Source: SZUA-430 sp044375275 (GTDB lineage: Bacteria > Pseudomonadota > Alphaproteobacteria > Micropepsales > Micropepsaceae). From it: a stretch of DNA of 13,606 nt. Where the stretch lies: NCBI GenBank assembly GCA_044375275.1, contig JBILMZ010000080.1, forward strand, positions 1 through 13,606. The letters run 5' to 3'. The translations under genes were made by a program, and so were the position numbers. The notes beneath the pieces are model-generated. The model ran no database searches. It was not told where the DNA came from and worked only from the letters and a program-made list of their open reading frames with translations. Below are positions 1 to 6,817 of the stretch, one piece after another; position 1 is the first letter of the stretch, and every line of letters starts with the position of its first letter.

Positions 1-42
1 ATCGGCCGGAAGCTGCATTACGCGATCAACTGGGATCAGTGA
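1..42 (+). CDS. C-terminal end of an unidentified gene (partial)
   Basis: Frame 1 is open from the window edge to a TGA at 40-42 and gives 13 residues ending in AINWDQ. It ends 14 nt before the stop codon of the convergent transporter gene, which is normal spacing for two genes ending tail to tail. The fragment is too short to assign to a family. It could also be chance open sequence. Confidence 0.35.
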   Translation: MGRKLHYAINWDQ

Positions 43-56
43 TCAGGCGCGCCGGT

Positions 57-1598
57 TCATGGCGCGCCTCCAGGCACATACACGCTCTCCACGCCAGGCC
101 CGAACGGCATCCCCGTCAGGAACCAGATCACGAAGAAAGCTCCCGACGCGAGGAAGTAGACAACCGTATAGGGCAGCATCAGCGCTACCATCGACCCGAT
201 CCCGTAATCCGGCATGTACTTGCGCGCCATCACAAGGATCAGCGGGAAGTAGCTCATGAAGGGCGTGATCATGTTGGTGGTCGAATCACCGACGCGATAG
301 GCCGCCTGCGTGGCCTCCGGCGCGATGCCCAGCAGCATGAACATCGGCACCAGGATGGGCGACAGGATGGCCCACTTGGCTGAGGCGCTGCCGATCAGCA
401 TGTCGGTCGCCATCGCAAGCAGGATCACGCCAAACAGAAGCAGCACGGGCGCTTCGTGCAGCCCCAGGCCCTTCAGGGTCTCGGCGCCGGAAATGGCCAG
501 CAGGGTGCCCATGTTGGACCAGCTGAACAGGGCAACGAAAATCGCGGCAAAGAAGACCAGCACAAGATAGCCGCTGATCTCGCTGACGCCCTTGCTGGCC
601 ATGCCCACTGCGTCCTTGTCCGACTTGATGACGCCGGCGCCGACGCCATAACCCAGCCCGCACGCCAGGAACACAAAGAGCATGATGGCGACCATCGACT
701 TGAACAGCGGTTCGAACGACCCCGTGTCCGTTCTCAGCGGTGAGCCCGGTTCCCACGCAAGCGCCACGACGGCCAGCACCACAAGAAGGAATCCGATGCC
801 CGCAAAGCGCAGACCGCGCCTCTCCCGGCTTTCATCGGCCTCGCTCGCCGCAGGCTCAACCACGCGCGTCCACGGCGCACCGGCATTCAGGCGTGGCTCC
901 ACGATACGATCACAGACGAGTGTCCCGGCGATCGCGTAAACCGGAACAAGAGCTGACAGGAAGTACCAGTTCGACGTGATCTCGACCTTGTAGTCCTTGT
1001 CGATCAGCGCCGCCGCAGCCTGCGTCATGCCGGACAGGATCCCGTCACCCGGCGTGATGGCGAAATTGGCGGCAAAGCCGCCGGCCACGCCGGCAAAAGC
1101 CGCAGACAGTCCGGCGATGGGATGGCGGCCACTGGACGCAAACACCACGGCCGCCAGGGGAATGAGAACGACATAGCCGGCATCCGAGGCGATATTGGCC
1201 TGCACGCCTCCAAACACGATCGTGAACGTCATCAACGGCCGCGGCACGGCCCGCACAAGGCCCTTCAGCGCCGCCGCAAAGAAGCCCGACCGCTCGGCGA
1301 GGCCCGAGCCGATGATGACAACGAGCACGATACCCAACGGGGGAAAGCTGGTGAGGATCTGCGGCATCTCGATGAGCAGGCGGCGGATCTGTGCCGAATC
1401 AAGCAGGCTGATCGCCGTGACGGTTTCCCCGCTCGCCGGATTGACCCCGCTGGCGCCGATCGCGGCAAGCACCGCTGACAGCACCATGACGGCCAAAATG
1501 CTGATGATGAAGAGGCTTACGGGGTCCGGCAGCTTGTTGCCGACACGTTCAATCGTATTCAGCGCACGCAAGAGGCGTGTGGGCGTTTCCTGGGTCAC
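57..1598 (-). CDS. abgT: AbgT-family transporter (p-aminobenzoyl-glutamate type)
   Basis: This is an inner-membrane transporter of the AbgT family. Characterised members either import p-aminobenzoyl-glutamate, a folate breakdown product (E. coli AbgT), or export p-aminobenzoate and sulfonamides (YdaH, MtrF). With the GTG at 1598 the product is 513 aa, close to E. coli AbgT. The match to the family begins almost at this codon (RALNTIERVGNKLPDPVSLF), while the 99 open codons upstream look non-coding. Family signatures are SDAGYVVLIPLAA (138-150), GRHPIAGLSAAFAGVAGGF (157-175), IGSASAKWAILSP (402-414) and RVGDSTTNMITPFMSYF (435-451). About nine hydrophobic segments are visible. W409, P427, R435 and D438 line up with residues reported as important in YdaH, but D399 sits where an asparagine is expected. 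Direction of transport cannot be told. The ribosome site before the GTG is weak. Confidence 0.9.
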   Translation of the reverse strand: MTQETPTRLLRALNTIERVGNKLPDPVSLFIISILAVMVLSAVLAAIGASGVNPASGETVTAISLLDSAQIRRLLIEMPQILTSFPPLGIVLVVIIGSGLAERSGFFAAALKGLVRAVPRPLMTFTIVFGGVQANIASDAGYVVLIPLAAVVFASSGRHPIAGLSAAFAGVAGGFAANFAITPGDGILSGMTQAAAALIDKDYKVEITSNWYFLSALVPVYAIAGTLVCDRIVEPRLNAGAPWTRVVEPAASEADESRERRGLRFAGIGFLLVVLAVVALAWEPGSPLRTDTGSFEPLFKSMVAIMLFVFLACGLGYGVGAGVIKSDKDAVGMASKGVSEISGYLVLVFFAAIFVALFSWSNMGTLLAISGAETLKGLGLHEAPVLLLFGVILLAMATDMLIGSASAKWAILSPILVPMFMLLGIAPEATQAAYRVGDSTTNMITPFMSYFPLILVMARKYMPDYGIGSMVALMLPYTVVYFLASGAFFVIWFLTGMPFGPGVESVYVPGGAP

Positions 1599-1730
1599 GG
1601 GAAGGGTTCCGGAAAGGGAGCGTGAATGATCCTGCGACACTAGCCGGGAATGTTCCGCAATTACAGTCCTTCCGGAGCGCGGCTTGGGACTGCAGGCAGA
1701 GTCTCGTGCACCGCGTGCGCCCCCTCCACT

Positions 1731-1758
1731 TGAAAACAAACAGGTGGCCGCCCACCTG
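1731..1758 (-). terminator. Terminator-like hairpin in the abgT leader (possible attenuator)
   Basis: Read on the - strand, CAGGTGG and CCACCTG form a perfect 7-bp stem around the loop GCGG, and TTTGTTTTC follows at once. This is the form of an intrinsic terminator. It lies about 130-140 nt upstream of the abgT start codon on the same strand, where an attenuator would sit. It could instead stop unrelated antisense transcription coming from the divergent promoter. Confidence 0.55.
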
Positions 1759-1821
1759 AAGCGCACTTGTAGTTCATTCCGGTCCCCGCACCCAAACTGC
1801 AACACTCGCCCCGAGCTCTGT

Positions 1822-1839
1822 GGATTGAAAACCCAATCC
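1822..1839. repeat. Perfect 6-bp inverted repeat GGATTG / CAATCC
   Basis: The two arms (1822-1827 and 1834-1839) flank the spacer AAAACC. If abgT is transcribed from further upstream this would be a hairpin in its leader RNA, before the terminator-like hairpin. Otherwise it may be a protein site. Confidence 0.4.
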
Positions 1840-1859
1840 GGCAGGGAAATCGCATTCGC

Positions 1860-1879
1860 CACAATTCGATCACAATTCG
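1860..1879. repeat. Tandem 9-mer CACAATTCG, 11-bp period
   Basis: CACAATTCG occurs at 1860-1868 and again at 1871-1879, with AT between. A start-to-start distance of 11 bp, about one helical turn, places both copies on the same face of the DNA. The pair is enclosed by the inverted repeat TTCGCC (1855-1860) and GGCGAA (1879-1884). This is consistent with a regulator binding site between the divergent genes. Confidence 0.45.
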
Positions 1880-1893
1880 GCGAAGGTTCAGCC

Positions 1894-1908
1894 ACACTCC
1901 GGGAGTGT
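1894..1908. promoter_or_regulatory. 15-nt perfect palindrome, candidate operator
   Basis: ACACTCC-G-GGAGTGT is a perfect palindrome around a single central base. It lies 78 nt before the start codon of the membrane-protein gene and about 300 nt before that of abgT. Symmetry of this size suits a dimeric repressor or activator. No regulator gene lies next to it in the window. Confidence 0.45.
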
Positions 1909-1948
1909 AACCATAGTGTGAGGTAATCCGCCTCGCGGCTTCAGCGCT

Positions 1949-1966
1949 TGACGCAGAACAGCGTCA
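1949..1966. promoter_or_regulatory. Inverted repeat TGACGC-N6-GCGTCA before the + strand gene
   Basis: Two perfect 6-bp arms flank AGAACA and end 19 nt before the ATG at 1986. The site lies just upstream of the purine-rich ribosome site AGGGGACGGA. It could be an operator at the transcription start or a hairpin in the 5' leader. Confidence 0.4.
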
Positions 1967-1985
1967 TCAGAGGGGACGGAAGACT

Positions 1986-3050
1986 ATGGCCCGGTTCGGC
2001 AGCAAAAAGCGGAAGGCATACGACGAAAACTTCGATCCGTCGGATCAGGCCTATCGTTGGGGCCGAAGCGGCGTCGAAGTCGAGCCGTACATGCTGGAGA
2101 ACTGGCTCCACTGGCACAATGCTCAAACCCTGGATACGCGGATCAAGAACCTGACCCGTCAGGTGAGCGGTCCCGGCGTAACTCTGCATCACATGACCGC
2201 CATCCTGCTCGGGGTCGGCGTGTTCATTGCCGCGCTGATTGTTGACTATAACATCATCCACGAGTTCTGGACCCGCGCGCTTTCCAATGAGTTCGGCGAG
2301 GTTCCGCCATCGTTGGCCACAACAGTTGCGTCAAAGTCGATGCAGGTCTTGTTCGCCACGCTGTCGGTTCACTACCTCATCACGCACATCGGTCATGGCG
2401 GCCGTATTGCCTACTCGTTGCTTATCTTTGCGATCTCCGCGACGATGATCATCGGCATAGGTTTGTTGTGGGCAAACAACAGTCTTCCGCCGGGCGCGCA
2501 GGTCTTTGGTTTTGACGTGAACTCGTCGGCCCAGTCGGTTGATGAATTCATGAAGACGCTGGGTGTGAAGCCACCGAGGGCGGCAGCCCAGCCGGCAGAA
2601 GTGAAGATGCTCAAGAAGTATGAGCTCATCATCTGGCTGTTCTCTCTGGGTGTGATCTTCCTGGTAGTGGCCTCCGTTGGCGCCATGGCGCTGCACTCGG
2701 CCATGAGAGGGTTCACGGGCATCACGGGCGGCGCCCTGTATGATGACAACAAGGAGGTGCGTCGCGGCCACCACATGCGTGATAGCTTGCAGCACGCCAA
2801 GGCGGACCTGGAATTGTACCAGAAGGATCAGGCAACATTCGTGAAGACCAAGCTTGTTGAGTTCATTTCCATCTATACGGATGGACTGCTTGACGGAGGT
2901 GTATTGAAACATCGACGGGGCGTCTTGCTTTCAAAGGCAAATGAAGCTGCGCGCATCGTGCGGGACACTTTCACAAGTGAGTCGTCTGTAAGCGAGCAAG
3001 ACGATAACGTGTATCCGTTTGAACAACGAGACAAGGCAGCGCACGCGTAA
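1986..3050 (+). CDS. Four-helix membrane protein of unknown function
   Basis: I do not recognise the family. The 354-aa product has a basic, hydrophilic N-terminus (1-65). Four hydrophobic segments follow at about 71-91, 116-135, 140-162 and 214-238. The loop at 163-210 between segments three and four contains APRAAAQPAE-like low-complexity sequence (PPRAAAQPAE, 196-205). The soluble C-terminus (240-354) is charged and may form helices or coiled coil around 260-330. The ATG follows the ribosome site AGGGGACGGA. The stop lies 23 nt before the preferred start of the VWA-like gene, so the two are probably co-transcribed. A plausible role is a membrane anchor or channel partner for that exported protein, but this rests on position alone. 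Base composition looks somewhat less GC-rich than the neighbours by eye, which could mean the pair was acquired. Confidence 0.85.
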   Translation: MARFGSKKRKAYDENFDPSDQAYRWGRSGVEVEPYMLENWLHWHNAQTLDTRIKNLTRQVSGPGVTLHHMTAILLGVGVFIAALIVDYNIIHEFWTRALSNEFGEVPPSLATTVASKSMQVLFATLSVHYLITHIGHGGRIAYSLLIFAISATMIIGIGLLWANNSLPPGAQVFGFDVNSSAQSVDEFMKTLGVKPPRAAAQPAEVKMLKKYELIIWLFSLGVIFLVVASVGAMALHSAMRGFTGITGGALYDDNKEVRRGHHMRDSLQHAKADLELYQKDQATFVKTKLVEFISIYTDGLLDGGVLKHRRGVLLSKANEAARIVRDTFTSESSVSEQDDNVYPFEQRDKAAHA

Positions 3051-3073
3051 GTGCGGGAAGGTTGGGTAGAAAA

Positions 3074-3784
3074 GTGTTGTTACGTACATTGATGTTGGTG
3101 CCGGCAGCAGTCCTCGTGGGTGGACTTGCGTTCCTGGCGTCGAATGCGGGCGCGAACATGCCGCCGCCAGGAATCACGAACCCGCCGCGAATGGTGGTCA
3201 TCGCGATCGACTTGTCGGCATCCAATCCGCTCATCCGCGATCCTGGCTTTGCCGCCAAGGTGGCCGAGCGCGTCAGACCCTTCATTTCGAACCTGGCCCC
3301 ACGCTCGCGCGTGATGCTGCGTTCATTTGGGGCCTATAACTCGAACGCCAACGCGCCCTTGTCGCTGGACATCACCATCTCGCCCAAGGCGGCACGGGCC
3401 GAGGACATCGCAAAGCTCGTGAGCGGTGTCGTGGCCGGCGTGCCGCAGATGGTCCAGCAGGGTCGCCTCCAGGCTCAGTACGAAACGAACATTGTTCCAT
3501 TCCTGCTCAACGTTTCGAAAGTCGTCGACTGCCGCGCCATGCCGGTCCACATCATCCTCGCCAGCGATGGCGTCGAGGACTCGCAGGTCGCCAATCTCGC
3601 GCGACGCAACTCAACGCTGCCGGCACCGCCAGTGGCGCCGTTTCCCGGCTGTGAGGAATTGCAGATCCTGGGCATTGGTCGTGGCCTGAACTCGCCGGCA
3701 GACACTGAGCGCCTGTTCGGAGAGTGGAAGTACTGGGCCGAGCGCGCAGGCTTCAGAAACTTCCAGGGCCTCAACGACTGGTAA
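3074..3784 (+). CDS. Exported VWA-like (MIDAS) domain protein
   Basis: The product has a signal peptide (hydrophobic 5-23, likely cut after SNAGA at 23-27) and then a von Willebrand factor A-like fold. MIDAS metal-site residues are visible: D46-L-S48-A-S50 in AIDLSASNP, a TN pair at T138 (YETNIVPFL), and D165 in ILASDGVEDS. VWA domains bind proteins through a metal ion. The mature part has just two cysteines, C153 and C193, which could form a disulfide in the periplasm. The start is uncertain. GTG at 3074 (236 aa) leaves room for a ribosome site, whereas TTG at 3062 (240 aa) adds basic residues but has GGAAGG directly against it. It follows the membrane-protein gene closely and overlaps gluQ tail to tail by 14 nt. 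The biological role is unknown. Confidence 0.8.
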   Translation: MLLRTLMLVPAAVLVGGLAFLASNAGANMPPPGITNPPRMVVIAIDLSASNPLIRDPGFAAKVAERVRPFISNLAPRSRVMLRSFGAYNSNANAPLSLDITISPKAARAEDIAKLVSGVVAGVPQMVQQGRLQAQYETNIVPFLLNVSKVVDCRAMPVHIILASDGVEDSQVANLARRNSTLPAPPVAPFPGCEELQILGIGRGLNSPADTERLFGEWKYWAERAGFRNFQGLNDW

Positions 3785-4640
3785 GTCCAAGCCGGTCCAG
3801 GATCTCCGCCGGCGTAACACCAAGCGACTTCAGGTGACGAAGGCTCGTCGCCTGGTCGCGCTTCGCCAGCCGCTTGCCGCTCTCATCCGCGATGAGGCGA
3901 TGATGACGATAGGTGGGGGCGGGCAGTCCCAGAAGGGTCTGCAGCAACCGGTGAACATGGGTTGAAGGAAACAGGTCGTTTCCGCGCGTGACCATCGTGA
4001 TCCCCTGCAGCGCATCATCGACCGTGACCGCCAGATGGTACGAGATGACGCCATCCTTGCGGGCCAGCACCACATCCCCATAGACCAGCGGCAGCACGCG
4101 AACACGTCCGCTTTCTCCCTGCGGTCCGGCGCCGGTCTCGTCAAACCACATGTCGCCACCCGCAAGGGCGGCAGCCCGCGCGGCATCAAGGCGCCAGGCA
4201 TAGCTCTCTCCCGCGTTCATCCGCGCCTGAGCCTGGTCGCCCGAAAGTCCACGACAGTGTCCGCCATAGAGAGGCCCGTCAGGCCCCTGCGGCGCACCAG
4301 CCGCCTGCTGCACCTCGGCAGCGATATCCTTGCGCGTGCAGAAGCAGGAATAGACGCAGCCCATGGCCCTCAGGCGCTCCAGGGCCGCCAAGTGGTCGGA
4401 CGCATGCGCGGACTGTCGACGCACGGGCGTTTCCCAAGCCAGCCCGAGCCAGCGCAGGTCCTCCAGAATGTCAGCCTCATACTGCGCCCTGGACCTGACG
4501 GGGTCCGTGTCTTCCATCCGAACGAGGAAGCGCCCACCCGTCTCGCGCGCAATCCCCGCCGCAAACAGCGCCGCAAAGGCATGCCCCAGGTGCAGATGAC
4601 CCGTAGGGGAAGGCGCAAAGCGGGTGGTTTCGGCTCGCAT
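3771..4640 (-). CDS. gluQ: Glutamyl-Q tRNA(Asp) synthetase
   Basis: GluQ-RS activates glutamate and attaches it to the queuosine base at the wobble position of tRNA(Asp). It is a truncated relative of glutamyl-tRNA synthetase without the anticodon-binding part, and 289 aa fits that. The class I signatures are present: FAPSPTGHLHLGH (8-20, HIGH box H17-L-G-H20) and KRLAKR (256-261, the KMSKS counterpart). RMEDTDPVRS (41-50) is the usual Glx-synthetase segment. C99-x-C101, Y125 and C129 match the zinc site of the family (CxC...Y...C). The ATG at 4640 gives a normal N-terminus. Upstream is a 65-nt divergent gap to the carboxylesterase gene. The 3' end overlaps the convergent VWA-like gene by 14 nt. 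Confidence 0.95.
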   Translation of the reverse strand: MRAETTRFAPSPTGHLHLGHAFAALFAAGIARETGGRFLVRMEDTDPVRSRAQYEADILEDLRWLGLAWETPVRRQSAHASDHLAALERLRAMGCVYSCFCTRKDIAAEVQQAAGAPQGPDGPLYGGHCRGLSGDQAQARMNAGESYAWRLDAARAAALAGGDMWFDETGAGPQGESGRVRVLPLVYGDVVLARKDGVISYHLAVTVDDALQGITMVTRGNDLFPSTHVHRLLQTLLGLPAPTYRHHRLIADESGKRLAKRDQATSLRHLKSLGVTPAEILDRLGLTSR

Positions 4641-4705
4641 GCCGCAACTCTAGCCCAGCGGCACCGGAGTGCCTAAGTTACACGGCAAAGTTTTCGGAGA
4701 GTGTC

Positions 4706-5404
4706 ATGACAATGCAACTGAATGGTCCAAGGCTCCCGGCCGCAAACGGCAAGCCGGATCGCCTTGTCGTTTTCTGCCACGGCTACGGCGCCGACGGGAA
4801 CGACCTGATCGGCCTGGGACAGCACTGGCAGCGTCTCCTGCCATCAGCCGCCTTCGTTTCACCCCACGCGCCCGAGCGCTGCGCCATGTCCCCGATGGGG
4901 TACCAGTGGTTCGGCATCACGCGGCTGCAGCCCGAGGAAATGCAGCGGGGCGTGGAGCGCGCAGGCCCCATACTCGAAGCCTTTGTGGATGCGGAACTCG
5001 GGCGCCTCAATCTCGATGCTTCGCGCCTCGCTTTCGTGGGCTTCAGCCAGGGCACCATGATGGCGCTTCATGTCGGATTGCGCCGCAAGGTGTCCCCGGC
5101 AGCCATCGTCGGTTTCTCGGGCATGTTGCCGGGCGCTGACATCCTCCCGCAGCAGATCGTTTCGCGACCGCCGGTATTGCTGGTCCATGGCGATGCGGAC
5201 GAAGTCATTCCGGTGCAGGCGCTTCACGCGTCAGCCAACGGGCTGGGAGCCGCCGGCGTGAATGTCCAGTGGCACGTGTCGCGGGGAATCGGTCACGGAA
5301 TCGGGCCTGATGGACTTGAGCTCGCGGGACAGTTCCTCGCGGATTCATTCACGGGAAAGAAGAAAAATGCGCAGGAAACGGCGCCCGTTCCGCTTAAGGA
5401 ATAA
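4706..5404 (+). CDS. Phospholipase/carboxylesterase family hydrolase
   Basis: This is a cytoplasmic alpha/beta-hydrolase of the phospholipase/carboxylesterase family (PF02230; relatives include YpfH-type esterases and acyl-protein thioesterases). The 232-aa product carries the full catalytic triad: S114 in the elbow GFSQG (112-116), D165 in HGDADEVIP (161-169) and H197 in RGIGHGIG (193-200). The oxyanion-side motif FCHGYGADGND (23-32 region) is also present. The natural substrate is unknown; small acyl esters are typical. The ATG at 4706 has CGGAGA five bases upstream. A second ATG at 4712 is possible. The C-terminal tail is short and charged (GKKKNAQ). Confidence 0.9.
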   Translation: MTMQLNGPRLPAANGKPDRLVVFCHGYGADGNDLIGLGQHWQRLLPSAAFVSPHAPERCAMSPMGYQWFGITRLQPEEMQRGVERAGPILEAFVDAELGRLNLDASRLAFVGFSQGTMMALHVGLRRKVSPAAIVGFSGMLPGADILPQQIVSRPPVLLVHGDADEVIPVQALHASANGLGAAGVNVQWHVSRGIGHGIGPDGLELAGQFLADSFTGKKKNAQETAPVPLKE

Positions 5405-5586
5405 GACGAAAATGTTACTCTTGCGTGTGTCCGGGCTTTGATTGTCTAGTGTCAGGCGTGTTGGTTTTTCAATGGGTTGCGCGCAGGAATTCTCTTCGCT
5501 AGGCTCATGGACATGGCGGCGCACATGGGCGCCCAACCGCGAAAGGATCAGGCCTTCAGGCATCGCAAAATTCAGGAGTGTGTATC

Positions 5587-6159
5587 GTGATCGTGGCATC
5601 GGAGCGTTCGCCTGATGCCTATCCGGCGTTGGTTCTCAATGCTGACTTCCGGCCGCTCTCGTATTTTCCGCTTTCGCTCTGGTCCTGGCAGGATACGATC
5701 AAGGCGGTCTTCATGGACCGCGTGAACATCGTCGAGGAATATGACCGCGTCGTGCATTCGCCGACACTCGAGATGCGCCTGCCTTCGGTCGTATCGCTCA
5801 AGACCTACGTCAAGCCCTCGCGTCATCCGGCCTTCACGCGGTTCAACGTTTTCCTCCGGGATCGTTTCCAGTGCCAGTATTGCAACTGCACGATGACCGC
5901 GAACGAGCTCACATTCGACCACGTGATCCCGCGCTCGCGCGGTGGTTTGACGACGTGGGAAAATGTCGTGACAGCCTGCTCGCCCTGCAATCTCTTCAAG
6001 GGCGGGAAGCTGCCGCATCAGGCCGGCATGTTTCCGCACCAGCGGCCGCATCGCCCGACGGTGACCTTGCTGCACACGAACGGAAGACTGTTCCCGCCCA
6101 ATTACCTGCACCAGTCCTGGGCGGACTACCTGTATTGGGACAGCGAACTCGAACCCTGA
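5587..6159 (+). CDS. HNH endonuclease family protein
   Basis: The 190-aa product has an N-terminal segment typical of a conserved HNH protein I associate with alphaproteobacteria (ALVLNADFRPLSYFPLSLWSW, in part 14-34) and then a zinc-type HNH domain. C96-x2-C99 and C131-x2-C134 would bind a structural zinc. D111-H112 (TFDHVIPRS) and N126 are the catalytic HNH residues. Such domains nick or cut DNA, and the true role of this protein type is not established. I chose the GTG at 5587 because AGGAG lies 8 nt upstream; the in-frame GTG at 5578 overlaps that ribosome site. A 182-nt gap with no clear promoter or terminator separates it from the esterase gene. The convergent GNAT gene ends 11 nt beyond its stop. 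Confidence 0.9.
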   Translation: MIVASERSPDAYPALVLNADFRPLSYFPLSLWSWQDTIKAVFMDRVNIVEEYDRVVHSPTLEMRLPSVVSLKTYVKPSRHPAFTRFNVFLRDRFQCQYCNCTMTANELTFDHVIPRSRGGLTTWENVVTACSPCNLFKGGKLPHQAGMFPHQRPHRPTVTLLHTNGRLFPPNYLHQSWADYLYWDSELEP

Positions 6160-6170
6160 GAACGTCCGGG

Positions 6171-6815
6171 CTATCTGGCCTTGCGCCACATGCCCCACAG
6201 GGGAGGGCCATCGCCGCGCGGCCGGAATTCGCTCGTCACCTCGAACCCGTGCCTCCTGTAGAGCGGCACGTTCTTCGGGCTGGATGACTCCAGATAGGCT
6301 GGCATGTGCTGGGCGTCGATATGCTCCAGCGTGGCGCCGAGCAGCGCCGAACCCAATCCCTGTCCCTGGAACCTTGGATCAACGCCAATGGTCATCAGGT
6401 AGAAATGCGGTTCGTTCTTGGGATGGTGCGCATCGGCTGCCTTGCGAAACGCATTGGCCCGCGACAGTCCGGTCCATCCTGTAAATGAAATCAGCGTGCG
6501 GATGAGCTGGAGCTCTTCCAAAAGCCGGAGCTTGAGGTCGGCTTGCGTGGGTGGCACCCACAGGGCGGCGACACTATGGTCGTCGGCAATCCATAACTCG
6601 TTGCCCGGAATGCCGAGCGCTGAAACGAGATGTCCGAACATGGCGCGTCGGCCGGTATCGCGCCGCGCATCCTTCCGGCCAATCCAGCTGGTGACGGGAT
6701 CATCGGCAAATGCCGCGCTGAGTGTGTCGGCCGCGCGCGATGCGTCGGCGGCGACAGCCCGTCGCGGCCGGGAAGCAAGCTGGCGCCGCGCAAAGACGTC
6801 GTCACCAGATGTCAT
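6171..6815 (-). CDS. GNAT-family N-acetyltransferase
   Basis: The 214-aa product shows the acetyl-CoA binding segment of the GNAT fold: GVDPRFQGQGLGSALL (144-159), with the Q-x-x-G-x-G loop at Q150-G-Q-G-L-G155. A typical C-terminal motif B follows (YLESSSPKNVPLYRRHGFEV, 174-193). The overall arrangement resembles uncharacterised acetyltransferases with an N-terminal part like AADTLSAAFADDP (28-40). The acceptor is unknown. The ATG lies 2 nt after the coq7 stop, so it is almost certainly translated from the dsbB-coq7 transcript and may be translationally coupled. Confidence 0.9.
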   Translation of the reverse strand: MTSGDDVFARRQLASRPRRAVAADASRAADTLSAAFADDPVTSWIGRKDARRDTGRRAMFGHLVSALGIPGNELWIADDHSVAALWVPPTQADLKLRLLEELQLIRTLISFTGWTGLSRANAFRKAADAHHPKNEPHFYLMTIGVDPRFQGQGLGSALLGATLEHIDAQHMPAYLESSSPKNVPLYRRHGFEVTSEFRPRGDGPPLWGMWRKAR

Positions 6816-6817
6816 GC

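Larger units (their letters stand above)
1599..1985. other. Divergent intergenic region rich in inverted repeats
   Basis: This 387-nt spacer separates abgT (-) from the membrane-protein gene (+) and must hold both promoters. I see no convincing gene in it. It holds several perfect inverted repeats (1741-1758, 1822-1839, 1894-1908, 1949-1966), a long one (TTCGCC at 1855-1860 with GGCGAA at 1879-1884), and a tandem 9-mer at 1860-1879. No clear -35/-10 pair stands out on either strand, so transcription starts are unplaced. Confidence 0.7.

Noticed and set aside
1599..1895. 99 open codons upstream of the abgT GTG, giving a 612-aa frame
   Set aside because: The extra part has no family match, is Arg/Ser/Gly-rich and lies over the palindromes and terminator-like hairpin. 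The 513-aa form fits the family.
2331..2912. 193-aa frame on the - strand
   Set aside because: It lies opposite the membrane-protein gene, has a composition typical of antisense reading (His/Arg/Gln-rich), and has no recognisable domain.
4035..4676. 213-aa frame on the + strand
   Set aside because: It is antisense to gluQ, whose catalytic motifs are intact. The product is Arg-rich and resembles no family.
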